A DNA stretch of 64,000 nt from JBGAHD01 sp044226395 (GTDB lineage: Bacteria > Pseudomonadota > Gammaproteobacteria > Xanthomonadales > Ahniellaceae). A program made the position numbers and the translations under genes. The stretch spans positions 682,001 through 746,000 of the forward strand of contig JBGAHD010000002.1 of assembly GCA_044226395.1 (NCBI GenBank). The letters run 5' to 3'. How positions within the stretch are numbered: position 1 is the first letter of the stretch; each line of letters starts with the position of its first letter. The notes under the pieces are model-generated. The model was not told where the DNA came from, searched no databases, and saw nothing but the letters and a program-made list of their open reading frames with translations. Below, in pieces: positions 49,184-57,365 of this stretch.

Positions 49184-51681
49184 ACACGTGGCGTCTCGCC
49201 CTTCGCTTGTTGTGGCGCGATCTTGCTTCGGGTCAGGTGCGGGTGCTGCTGGCTTCGTTGATCCTGGCGGTGACGGCGGTGACGACGATTGGCTTCGTGA
49301 CCGATCGCGCTGGACGCGCATTGCGCTTGGAAGCCAATCGATTGCTCGGTGGCGATGCGCTGTTGCGCGCCGACGAACCGATCGGCGACGCGGTGCGCGA
49401 TCGCGCGCGTCAACTCGGCCTCGATCAGGCCGAGACCTTGCAGTTTCCGAGCATGGTGCGCCAGGGCGAACGCTTGCAGCTGTGCGAGATTCGCGGCATC
49501 GGCGCGGGCTTTCCGCTGCGTGGCACGTTCATCGTGACCGATGCCAGCGACGCGCGCGAGCATGCGCGCGCCGCGCCACCAAAGCCGGGAACGATCTGGT
49601 TGTCGACCGATGCCGCGCTCAAGCTCGATGCGCGCCTGGGCGACACCTTGCAGGTCGGGCGCTCGGCGCTGCGCGTCGACGCCCTCGTCGCGCGCGAGCC
49701 CGATGGCGCGCTCGATTATTTCAACTTCGCGCCGCGCGTGTTCGTGCACAGTGACGATCTGGCGGCGACGGGCTTGATCCAGGAAGGCAGCCGCATTGGT
49801 TATCGCCTGGTGGTCGCGGGCGCGCCGGAGGCGGTCGAGACCTTCGTGCGAACGACGCGCGAGAGTCTGGCGCGCGGACAACGTCTGGAAACGATCGCCG
49901 ACGCGCGGCCCGAAATTCGTGGCGCGCTCGAACGCGCCGATCGTTTTCTCGGCTTGGCCTCCTTGATCGCGGTGGTGCTGGCCGCGGTCGCGGTGGCGAT
50001 GGCGGCGCGGCGTCATGGGCGTCTGCAGCTCGATGCCTGCGCGGTGTTGCGGTGTCTCGGCGCCGAGCAACGCGTGATCGTGACGATCTATGTTGGTGAA
50101 TTGCTGGCGCTGGGCGCGGCGGCGAGTCTCGTCGGCGTGGTGGTGGCGCTCGGGCTGCAAAGCCTGCTCGGCGAATGGTTGTCGCGGCTGCTTGGACTGA
50201 CCATTCCCGCGCCGGGCTTGCTGCCGGCGATCGAAGGCTTCGGCGTCGGCATGATCGTGCTGTTCGCCTTCGCGGTGCCGCCGATTCTGGCCTTGCGCCG
50301 CGTGCCGGCGCTGCGCGTGTTGCGTCGTGACCTCGATGCGCGCGAGCCCAGCGCCTGGGTGGTCGCCGTGCTGGGATTGTCGGCGTTGATCGCCTTGTTG
50401 TGGTGGCGCGCGGGCTCGGTGGCGCTGGCCGGCGCGATGCTCGGTGGTATCGCGGCGACGTTATTGGGTCTGGCCGTGCTCGCGGGCGCGTTGATCGCGA
50501 TCGTGCATGGTCTGCGCGGTCGTCTGACCGGCGCGTGGCGCTATGGCGTCGCGAATCTCAGTCGACGCGCGGGCGCGAGCGTGGCGCAGATCGCGGCGCT
50601 GGGCCTGGGCTTGATGGCGATTCTGTTGTTGACCTTGGTGCGCACGGATCTCTTGGCGCAGTGGCAGCGATCCTTGCCGGCGGACGCGCCCAATCGCTTC
50701 GTGATCAACGCGCAGCCCGATCAGGTCGCGGCGATCGAACAATGGCTGGCGACGCGCGGCATCGCGCGGCCGACCCTGTTTCCGATGGTGCGCGGTCGCC
50801 TGGTCGAAGTGGCCGGTCGCGCGATCGATGCGCAGACCTATGCCGAGCGCGGCGAGCGCGCGCGGCGATTGGCCGAGCGCGAATTCAATCTCTCGTTCAC
50901 CGATGACCTGGCGCGCGACGACAACGAGATCGTCGCGGGCCGCGCCTGGACGCCGGGCAGCGAGCGCGCCGAGTTGTCGGTCGAAGAAGGCTTGGCCGAA
51001 ACCTTGGGCTGGAAGTTGGGCGACGAGGTCGCGTTCGACGTCGCTGGTCAGCGCTTGCAGGCGACCATCACGAGCTTGCGTCGTGTCGACTGGGAAAGTT
51101 TCCGGCCGAACTTCTTCGTGCTGGCGCCCAGCGCGGCGATGCGCGGCTACGCGGCGAGCTACATCACCGCGATTCACGTGCCCGCGAGCGATCCGCGCGC
51201 GATGCCCGAACTCGTCGGTGAGTTTCCGAATCTGTCGGTGATCGATATCGACGCGGTCGTGCGCCAGGTGCGCGCCACCGCCGACCAAGTGGCCGCGGCC
51301 ATCAAGTACGTGTTCTATTTCGCGCTGGCCGCGGCCCTGCTGGTGCTGGTGGCCGCGATCGCCTCGACCCAGGACGAGCGTCTGCTCGAAGGCGCGGTGA
51401 TGCGCGCGCTCGGCGCCAGTCGTCGACAACTGCGCTGGGGCCACGCGCTCGAGTTCGGCTTGATCGGCGCGATCGCGGGCCTGACCGCGGCGATCGCGGC
51501 GGGCACGCTGTCGGCGGTGGTGGCGGTGCGCGTGTTCGATCTGCCGTGGTCGCCGGACTGGCGTCTGGCCGCGGTCGGCGGCGCGATCGGCGTTAGCGCG
51601 GTGATGTTCACCGGCCTCGTGGCCACGCGCCGCGTGGTGGCCGCGCCGCCATCGACCTTGTTGCGCTCGCTGTCGGGCTGA
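49180..51681 (+). CDS. ybbP: FtsX-family permease YbbP
   Basis: 833 residues, close to the usual ~800. The N-terminal helix (DLASGQVRVLLASLILAVTAVTTIGFVTDRAGRAL) is followed by a large periplasmic domain. The core has three membrane helices near residues 255-380 (FLGLASLIAVVLAAVAVAMAARRHGRLQLDACAVLRCLGAEQRVIVTIYVGELLALGAAASLVGVVVAL), and two more helices follow. A second FtsX domain lies at the C-terminus (FALAAALLVLVAAIASTQDERLLEGAVMRALGASRRQLRWGHALEFGLIGAIAGLTAAIAAGTLSAVVAVRVF). This is the YbbP duplicated-FtsX architecture. It works with YbbA and TesA in an envelope function not yet settled in the family. Confidence 0.93.
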   Translation: MNTWRLALRLLWRDLASGQVRVLLASLILAVTAVTTIGFVTDRAGRALRLEANRLLGGDALLRADEPIGDAVRDRARQLGLDQAETLQFPSMVRQGERLQLCEIRGIGAGFPLRGTFIVTDASDAREHARAAPPKPGTIWLSTDAALKLDARLGDTLQVGRSALRVDALVAREPDGALDYFNFAPRVFVHSDDLAATGLIQEGSRIGYRLVVAGAPEAVETFVRTTRESLARGQRLETIADARPEIRGALERADRFLGLASLIAVVLAAVAVAMAARRHGRLQLDACAVLRCLGAEQRVIVTIYVGELLALGAAASLVGVVVALGLQSLLGEWLSRLLGLTIPAPGLLPAIEGFGVGMIVLFAFAVPPILALRRVPALRVLRRDLDAREPSAWVVAVLGLSALIALLWWRAGSVALAGAMLGGIAATLLGLAVLAGALIAIVHGLRGRLTGAWRYGVANLSRRAGASVAQIAALGLGLMAILLLTLVRTDLLAQWQRSLPADAPNRFVINAQPDQVAAIEQWLATRGIARPTLFPMVRGRLVEVAGRAIDAQTYAERGERARRLAEREFNLSFTDDLARDDNEIVAGRAWTPGSERAELSVEEGLAETLGWKLGDEVAFDVAGQRLQATITSLRRVDWESFRPNFFVLAPSAAMRGYAASYITAIHVPASDPRAMPELVGEFPNLSVIDIDAVVRQVRATADQVAAAIKYVFYFALAAALLVLVAAIASTQDERLLEGAVMRALGASRRQLRWGHALEFGLIGAIAGLTAAIAAGTLSAVVAVRVFDLPWSPDWRLAAVGGAIGVSAVMFTGLVATRRVVAAPPSTLLRSLSG

Positions 51682-51824
51682 ACGACTGAACCACGCGCCA
51701 ACCCGATTGGCAGTAAATCCCTCGCATCCTGCGCATAGCAATCCTGCAGCACGTTCGTGACCGTTCCGGGCAACCGACACGGTCGACGGACGCATGCCGC
51801 CTTCGACGACTGACCGGATTGACT

Positions 51825-52343
51825 ATGAACAGCATTATCGTGCAACAAACTTTCGAGGTTCATCAGGGGCGCTGGAATGAATTCGAGGCCCTGATCCTGC
51901 CCCTGATCATCGAGGAATCGCTCGATGCCCGCGTGCGCGGCACGCGCGTGCTTGTGCGCGTGGTGCCCGCGGCGGTGCAACGCAATCTGGTGCAGCGTCT
52001 GCTCGGTGGCCGTCGTCGCTCGACGCTGGCGCCGACCAATCGCATCACCATCGAATCGGAGATCGAACACGACATGGACAACGGCGCGCCGATCTGGGAA
52101 GGCGAGCATCAGCAGCGCTGGGCCGCGGCGTTCGCCGCCGCGCTCAATCCGCCGGCGACCCTGGTCGGCGTGACCCTGATGCGCAACGCGCAACTGAGCG
52201 GCGCCACGCGAGCGCAGACCGAACAGCGTCCGCCGCGCGCAACGGTCGAGGCCAAGCCCGAAGCCGAAGTCGGTCAACAGGCGCCGCTGGCGTCAGTCTC
52301 GGTGCGCGAACTGTCGCTCGAGGAAATCGCGACGATCTCGTGA
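51825..52343 (+). CDS. Hypothetical cytoplasmic protein
   Basis: 172 residues. No signal or membrane segment. It begins IIVQQTFEVHQGRWNEFEALILPLIIEESLDARVRGTRVLVRVVPAAVQRNLVQRLLGGRRRS, then EIEHDMDNGAPIWEGEHQQRWAAAFAAALNPPATLVGVTLMR. The first half has a weak resemblance to ABM-type (antibiotic monooxygenase-like) ferredoxin folds beginning VxQxFEVxxGRWNEFEAL, without active-site evidence. The C-terminal 50 residues are low-complexity Ala/Gln/Glu/Pro. It precedes the receiver/CheW block by 291 bases. Function is unknown. Confidence 0.55.
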   Translation: MNSIIVQQTFEVHQGRWNEFEALILPLIIEESLDARVRGTRVLVRVVPAAVQRNLVQRLLGGRRRSTLAPTNRITIESEIEHDMDNGAPIWEGEHQQRWAAAFAAALNPPATLVGVTLMRNAQLSGATRAQTEQRPPRATVEAKPEAEVGQQAPLASVSVRELSLEEIATIS

Positions 52344-52354
52344 GTGTTCGCCCG

Positions 52355-52379
52355 CGCGACCGCGTTTCGCGCGGTCGCG
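52355..52379 (+). terminator. Hairpin after the 172-residue protein
   Basis: A perfect 10-bp stem CGCGACCGCG / CGCGGTCGCG with a TTTCG loop, 11 bases after the stop at 52343. No T-run follows. Confidence 0.55.
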
Positions 52380-52634
52380 TCGATGCGTGCTCCGCAGTGC
52401 GTCGATCACATCGAAGTTATCGCTAACGGCGCGCGTCGCGGTCGCGGCGCCCGCGCCGATTGCGGATCGTGACGTTCATCTTCGCGGTCGCGCGCGCGCG
52501 ATGTCACAGTGTTTTGCGTCGGCGCGAGAAGTTTGCCGATTGCGCGGCGTCGACGTCGAAACCATGGCGCGCGCAAGTCTTACACTGCGTCTCACACTAT
52601 CCGCCACGCTTGGGGCGGACGTGGGCGGGAGTGT

Positions 52635-53513
52635 ATGACGAGCTCATTTGCCGTCGCTTTGTGCGGCTTTTCCGAAAAAGACGAACATCTGTTGCGCATC
52701 GTGCTGTCGCGCGCGCCGGTCGGCGCGTGGGCGCGATTCGAGATCGCCAGCCGCCTTACCCGGCAATGCGACATGGCCTTGGTCGATGTCGAGACCAGCG
52801 CCGGCATCGACGAACTGGCGCGATGTCGCGCGCTGCGCGCGGATCTGCCGGCGGTGTGCGTGTCCAGTGGCGGCACGCGCGGCGATTCGCCGTATCGGCT
52901 CGCGCGCGCGGCCTTGCTGCTGCATCTGCAAGGCGTGCTCGAGCAAGTGGCGCATGAGCTGCGCGCGCGCGCCCAGTCGCCGCGCGAACTCGCCGAACAA
53001 CCCACGAGTCTGGAATTCACCCTGGTGCAAGCGCGCGCCGACGAGTTGTCGGCCGCGGACTATGCGCCGATCAATGCGCTCGTGATCGACGAATCCGCCT
53101 TGGTGCGCACGCAGATCGAGGCGGGACTCGATCGCCTGGGCGTGCGCGCCACGGCCGTGGCCGACAGCGCGGCGGCCTTGCTGGCGCTGCGCGCCACGGC
53201 CTTCGATTTGATCCTGCTCGATGCGCTCACGCCGGGTCTGGGCGGTTATGAGTTCTGCCGCGAGCTCAAGCGCGACCGTCAGTTGCGCAGCGTGCCCGTG
53301 TTGATGCTGACCTCGCGCCAAGCGCCGTTCGATCGCGCGCGTGGCCTGGCGGCCGGTTGCGACAACTACGTGTCCAAGCCGATCGGTTGGGAGATTCTCG
53401 CCGGCGCGGTTGATCGCGCCCTGCAATGGCGTTTCCATCACGACAAGACCTTGCTCGCCGCGCGCGGTTATCGCGCCGCGACGCTCGGTCCACCGGCGGC
53501 GGCCGCGCCATGA
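52635..53513 (+). CDS. Two-domain receiver protein (pseudo-receiver plus REC)
   Basis: 292 residues. The C-terminal receiver runs from about residue 150: NALVIDESALVRTQIEAGLDRLGVRATAVADSAAALLALRATAFDLILLDALTPGLGGYEFCRELKRDRQLRSVPVLMLTSRQAPFDRARGLAAGCDNYVSKPIGWEILAGAV. The acidic pair DE, phospho-acceptor Asp in LLDALTP, Ser/Thr in LTSR and Lys in SKP are in place. Residues 1-105 look like a receiver that has lost its phosphorylation site (VALCGFSEKDEHLLRIVLSR ... CDMALVDVETSAGIDELARC ... LPAVCVSSGG). There is no output domain, so it is a signal relay. Its stop overlaps the next receiver start (ATGA). Confidence 0.8.
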   Translation: MTSSFAVALCGFSEKDEHLLRIVLSRAPVGAWARFEIASRLTRQCDMALVDVETSAGIDELARCRALRADLPAVCVSSGGTRGDSPYRLARAALLLHLQGVLEQVAHELRARAQSPRELAEQPTSLEFTLVQARADELSAADYAPINALVIDESALVRTQIEAGLDRLGVRATAVADSAAALLALRATAFDLILLDALTPGLGGYEFCRELKRDRQLRSVPVLMLTSRQAPFDRARGLAAGCDNYVSKPIGWEILAGAVDRALQWRFHHDKTLLAARGYRAATLGPPAAAAP

Positions 53514-53896
53514 GCCGCGCGACGCGAAGCGCGCCGACGCGCAAGATTCTGGTCTGCGACGACTCGGCGACGGGCTTGTCGAACCTGCGCGCGATCCTGG
53601 CCGATCTCGGTCATCACACGATCAGCGCGCACAGCGCGGCCGAGGCCGTGGGCATGGCGATCTCGGAAACGCCGGCGCTGATCCTGATGGATTTGAACCT
53701 GCGCGACCTCGACGGTTACGAGACCTGTCGCCGTCTGCAAGCCGATCGCGCCACGCGCGATATTCCCTTGGTGCTGGTGTCGTCGCGGCCGCGCGCCGAT
53801 GAACCGCTGTGGTCGAAGCTGCGCGGCGCGCGCGCCTTGTTGGCCAGGCCTTGCTCGCGCGAGCAATTGGCCGAAGTCGTGCGCGCCTTGGCCTGA
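53510..53896 (+). CDS. Single-domain response regulator with Lys-to-Arg change
   Basis: 128 residues: KILVCDDSATGLSNLRAILADLGHHTISAHSAAEAVGMAISETPALILMDLNLRDLDGYETCRRLQADRATRDIPLVLVSSRPRADEPLWSKLRGARALLARPCSREQLAEVV. Acidic pair CDD and phospho-acceptor Asp in LMDLNLRDL are present, with Ser in VSS. The invariant Lys of 'xxKP' is replaced (LLARPC). Loss of this Lys usually slows or blocks phospho-switching. It resembles PilG/PilH-class receivers. It overlaps its neighbour upstream and is seven bases from the CheW-like gene. Confidence 0.83.
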   Translation: MSRATRSAPTRKILVCDDSATGLSNLRAILADLGHHTISAHSAAEAVGMAISETPALILMDLNLRDLDGYETCRRLQADRATRDIPLVLVSSRPRADEPLWSKLRGARALLARPCSREQLAEVVRALA

Positions 53897-53903
53897 GGTG
53901 GGC

Positions 53904-54560
53904 ATGTCGTCGTCGAAGTCGATCGCGTCGCGTCGCCCCTTTCGCCTGGCTTTTCGCTATGACTCGCACGCGCCGTGGCTGGCCTTGCCGGTGAAGGTCG
54001 CGGCCGAAGTCGTGAACTTGCCGCGACTGACGCGACCCGTCGGCGCGGGCCTGTGCCTGCACGGCGTGATCCACGATGGCGCCGACGTCGCCGTGCCAGT
54101 GTTCGATCTGGCTCGCTGGCTGGGGCTGGCGCCGACGCCCGATGCGCGGCGTCACGCGGTGCTGGTCGATGTCGACGGCGCGCGCGCGGGCATCGTCTGT
54201 CACGGCGAGCCGAGCCTGTTGCGCGTGCGCGCGGACACGATATCGACGCGCCCGCCGCGGGCCCTGGCGCCTTTCGTCACGCCTTGGGGTCGCGCCGACG
54301 AGGGCGAAGTCCATGAGTTCGAAATCCGCGGTTGGCTGTCGCTGTTCGCGACGCCGGCTGGCGCGAGCCCCCGGGAAATCGCTACGCTCCACGACCCGGG
54401 GGACGGGGATTGGCGCGGGGGGGCGCTGACCATGGCACCGAATGCGGGACTCAAGATCGATCAATTGCTCGAGCTCGAAGAGCGGCGCGCGCGCGCCGAG
54501 CTCGCGCTGGCGCAATCCTTCCTCGGCGCGCGCCGCGAGTCACGACGCTCCGGCGCCTGA
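53904..54560 (+). CDS. CheW-like scaffold protein
   Basis: 218 residues. From about residue 10 to 160 the CheW fold can be read: RLAFRYDSHAPWLALPVKVAAEVVNLPRLTRPVGAGLCLHGVIHDGADVAVPVFDLARWLGLAP ... RHAVLVDVDGARAGIVCHGEPSLLRVRADTISTRPPRALAPFVTPWGRADEGEVHEF. The usual 'GxxxxRGxxxPVxDL' is weakly kept as 'GVIHDGADVAVPVFDL' (Arg-Gly lost). A C-terminal helix (LKIDQLLELEERRARAELALAQSFLGARRESR) is extra. It may link receptors or kinases in a Pil-Chp-like pathway. No MCP (PilJ) or CheA (ChpA) gene follows. Confidence 0.7.
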   Translation: MSSSKSIASRRPFRLAFRYDSHAPWLALPVKVAAEVVNLPRLTRPVGAGLCLHGVIHDGADVAVPVFDLARWLGLAPTPDARRHAVLVDVDGARAGIVCHGEPSLLRVRADTISTRPPRALAPFVTPWGRADEGEVHEFEIRGWLSLFATPAGASPREIATLHDPGDGDWRGGALTMAPNAGLKIDQLLELEERRARAELALAQSFLGARRESRRSGA

Positions 54561-54570
54561 GGACCCTCGC

Positions 54571-55164
54571 GTGAACGCCGACGCTCACGGCCGCGACACG
54601 CCGGGCACCGTGTTCGAATCGCTGGCGCTGGCCCTGGCCTGCGCTTCGGTCGCGCGCGACGCCGAATCCCTGCGCGCGGGCCTGCGCGACGCGGCCGAAC
54701 ATGCCCGCGTGCTCGCGCATCTTCTGCACGCGGTCGGCGCGCCGGGCATGCCGGAGCTGCTGCGCATGCTCGCCGATGGCTTGGCCCATCCGCCCGCGCG
54801 CGAGCCCGTGCTCGAGGATCACGAGCTGGTGATGCTGGCCGGCTGGCTCGATCGCTTCGCGCGCTGGATGCACGGCCAGTCCACGCCGGAAGACACCGAA
54901 AGCCTGCTGCCCGCGCTCGAACAACTGCACTGGCTGCCGACCCCGGCGCCGCGTTTGCGCGATTACTTGATGGCGCGCTTGCGCGAGGCCGCGACGCTCA
55001 CCGCGCGCGCGCCCGTGAGCGAGCGCGTGCCCGCGGCGAACGCCTGGCATGACCTCGACGAGGAACTGCATCTGGCGATGGCCGAACTCGGCGCCGAGCA
55101 AGCGGAGTCGACCGCGGCCCTCGAACGATCGACGTCGACGCCGATCGGCGAACGCGCGCGCTGA
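54571..55164 (+). CDS. Helical hypothetical protein of the signalling block
   Basis: 197 residues from a GTG with GAGGA upstream. It is almost wholly helical: VFESLALALACASVARDAESLRAGLRDAAEHARVLAHLLHAVGAPGMPELLRMLADGLAH ... LEDHELVMLAGWLDRFARWMHGQS ... ESLLPALEQLHWLPTPAPRLRDYLMARLREAATL. This recalls the inactive HPt-like or FimL-like regions in Pil-Chp systems, but no phosphorylatable HPt histidine motif is evident. It is co-directional and closely spaced with the CheW-like gene, so a shared pathway is likely. The molecular role is unknown. Confidence 0.6.
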   Translation: MNADAHGRDTPGTVFESLALALACASVARDAESLRAGLRDAAEHARVLAHLLHAVGAPGMPELLRMLADGLAHPPAREPVLEDHELVMLAGWLDRFARWMHGQSTPEDTESLLPALEQLHWLPTPAPRLRDYLMARLREAATLTARAPVSERVPAANAWHDLDEELHLAMAELGAEQAESTAALERSTSTPIGERAR

Positions 55165-55190
55165 TCGACGCGCGTCGCCATCTCACGGAA

Positions 55191-57053
55191 CTACAACGCC
55201 GGCGCGCGCGCTTCGCCCGTCGCCGCCACGCTCCAGCGCGTCAGATCGGGAATCGCATCGGGGTTGAGCGGCAGCATGCGCTTCAAGGCCTCGACCACGC
55301 GCAGCGATTCCATGCCCAGCACGGGCAGCAAGCGATGCGGGGTTTCCAGATCGCGATGCGCGGCGCTGTCCTCGACTTCGCGCAGGAAGTTGGCCAGGCG
55401 CTCGGCGCCGAGCGCGGCGGCCGCGCCCTTCCAGCTGTGCGAGACCGTGCGCACGGATTCGTGATCGGCCGCGGCCACGGCCTCGGCGATGCGAGTCAGG
55501 CGCTCGGGGATGCCGCGCAGGAAGACCTCGGCCAAGGCCACGTCGGGCCGACGACCGTCGCGACCGAGCGCGGCCAGCGCGCGCAGTCGCGACTCGTCGA
55601 GCACCGGCGGCGCGACATTCGGCGCGCTCGTTTCGGTGGGGCCCGAGGCGGGCGCGGGCGCCGCGGCGGGAGCGATGTCGGACAGAGCGTCGGTGATGTC
55701 GTGCATGCTGACGGGCTTGAGTAGGAAACGGTCAAACGGGGCATCGGGCAAGCGCTCGCGCGAATGGCCCGACAACAGAATCAGCCGCGGCCGACCGAAG
55801 CGCGCCGGCTCGTCACGCAAGGTGCGCGCGAGCTGGCCGCCGGACATGCCGGGCATTTCGTAATCGCTGATCACCACGTCGTAGCGCGCCTGGGCGCAGG
55901 CGGCGATGGCCTCGGGGCCACCGCCGGCGCCGTCGGCGAGCACGCCGAGGTGTTCGAGATGACTGACCAGCAGCAGCCGACTGGTCGGATCGTCGTCGAC
56001 GACCAGGGCGCGCAGGCTGGCGAAATCGAGATGACGCGGCTCGGCCGCCTGCGGCTCGCTCGGCGGTACTTCGGCCAGCGGCGCGGCGATTTCGACGCGA
56101 AAGGTCGAGCCGGTGCCCGGCGCGCTTTCGACGCGGATCGTGCCGTCCATCAACTCGATCAGTTCCTTGGTGATGGTCAGGCCCAGGCCCGTGCCGCTGG
56201 CTTGCAGACGGCCTTGCTTGCCCTGACGAAACGCGGTGAAGAGTTCCTCGACCTCGAGCGCGTCCATGCCCGGGCCGGTGTCGCTGACCGCGAGTTGCAA
56301 GCGCTGCGGCGCGCCGAGATATTCCACGCGCACCGCGACCGCGCCGCGCAGGGTGAACTTGATCGCATTGCCCAGCAGATTGGCCAGCACCTGACGAAAG
56401 CGCGCCTTGTCGAGCAGCAAGCCTTCCGGCACTTCGGGATCGATGCGCACCGACAGCGCGATGTTGTGATGATCGGCGCGACCCTGGAACAGCATCGCCG
56501 TCGATTGCACCAATTGCCGGATCGCCGTGGGCTCGGCGGTCAGGCGCACGCGGCCCTGCAGCAGGCGCGCGTGATCGAGAAAATCATTGGCCAGCGAACC
56601 CAGGCCCTCGGCCGAATCGCGGATCGCGCCGAGGATTCGGCGTCGGGTCGGATCAACCTCGGAGCCGAGCAACAGCTCCGACAAACCCAGAATGCCATGC
56701 ACGGGATTGCGCACTTCGTGACTGGCCTTGGCCAACAGTTCGGTCTTGGCGCGATCGGACGATTGTAGTTCGCGCAGTTGCCGCGCCTGCGCGCGCAAGC
56801 GCACGACCACGGCCAGCAGCGCGAGCACCGCGAAGGTCATGCCGAACAGCGCGAAATCGCGCAGCCGCGTGTCGGGCGAGCCGGGCGGGCGCAATGACGG
56901 ACTGGCGCGATCAGTGGTGCTTTGCGGCGCGGCGCCCGCCGCGGGTTCGACCACGTCCTGCGCCCACGCGAACGCGCTCACGCCCCCGATCAGCAGCACG
57001 CCCATGAGCGGACCGATCCAGGAACGCGGGGCAGGGCGGGGCGCGGAATCCAA
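55191..57053 (-). CDS. Hybrid histidine kinase with REC and HPt domains
   Basis: 620 residues from TTG 57053, chosen because AAGGAG lies six bases upstream; longer in-frame starts lack this. Two membrane segments (WIGPLMGVLLIGGVSAFAWA and LRDFALFGMTFAVLALLAVVVRL) frame a short Pro/Ser-rich periplasmic loop of about 50 residues, too small for a folded sensor. Then HisKA (LLAKASHEVRNPVHGILGLSELLLG), HATPase with N box LLGNAIKFTLRG and G boxes DTGPGMD and GTGLGLTITKELIELMDG, a receiver (ALVVDDDPTSRLLLVSHL ... VVISDYEMPGMSGGQL ... FLLKPVS), and an HPt domain (TVSHSWKGAAAALGAERLANFLREVE). A complete phosphorelay in one chain. Confidence 0.9.
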   Translation of the reverse strand: MDSAPRPAPRSWIGPLMGVLLIGGVSAFAWAQDVVEPAAGAAPQSTTDRASPSLRPPGSPDTRLRDFALFGMTFAVLALLAVVVRLRAQARQLRELQSSDRAKTELLAKASHEVRNPVHGILGLSELLLGSEVDPTRRRILGAIRDSAEGLGSLANDFLDHARLLQGRVRLTAEPTAIRQLVQSTAMLFQGRADHHNIALSVRIDPEVPEGLLLDKARFRQVLANLLGNAIKFTLRGAVAVRVEYLGAPQRLQLAVSDTGPGMDALEVEELFTAFRQGKQGRLQASGTGLGLTITKELIELMDGTIRVESAPGTGSTFRVEIAAPLAEVPPSEPQAAEPRHLDFASLRALVVDDDPTSRLLLVSHLEHLGVLADGAGGGPEAIAACAQARYDVVISDYEMPGMSGGQLARTLRDEPARFGRPRLILLSGHSRERLPDAPFDRFLLKPVSMHDITDALSDIAPAAAPAPASGPTETSAPNVAPPVLDESRLRALAALGRDGRRPDVALAEVFLRGIPERLTRIAEAVAAADHESVRTVSHSWKGAAAALGAERLANFLREVEDSAAHRDLETPHRLLPVLGMESLRVVEALKRMLPLNPDAIPDLTRWSVAATGEARAPAL

Positions 57054-57365
57054 TCCGATCTCCTTGACGTGGGCGCGGGCGAGCGAATGCGTGGCGACGA
57101 TATCGTGATCCGGCCCGTCTGGGCAGCGTCGCTTCGCCCGTGGGGTCGCCGCTCGGGCAGGCGTCAACGAGCATAGCGCCCGGCATGGTCCGCCGCGAGC
57201 GCGCGCAGCGATGATTTTGCCCGCATCACGCGCCTGTGAAGAACTGTCAAACATCGCAAAGCTGCCGCGCGTGGAACCGGGGCGAAGCCTTTGTGCTCGC
57301 TACGATTTCAATTCACTTGGGCGGCATGCGGACAGGGGTCCGGCGCGCGTCCCGGATCCCGCCGA
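57054..57365. other. 312-base divergent intergenic region
   Basis: Between the hybrid kinase start (minus) and the GGDEF-EAL start (plus). Contains the kinase ribosome site AAGGAG just after 57053 on the minus strand. Some bases on the plus side are AT-richer (ACGATTTCAATTCACTTG near 57302). I see no gene, palindrome or convincing -35/-10 pair. Confidence 0.4.
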
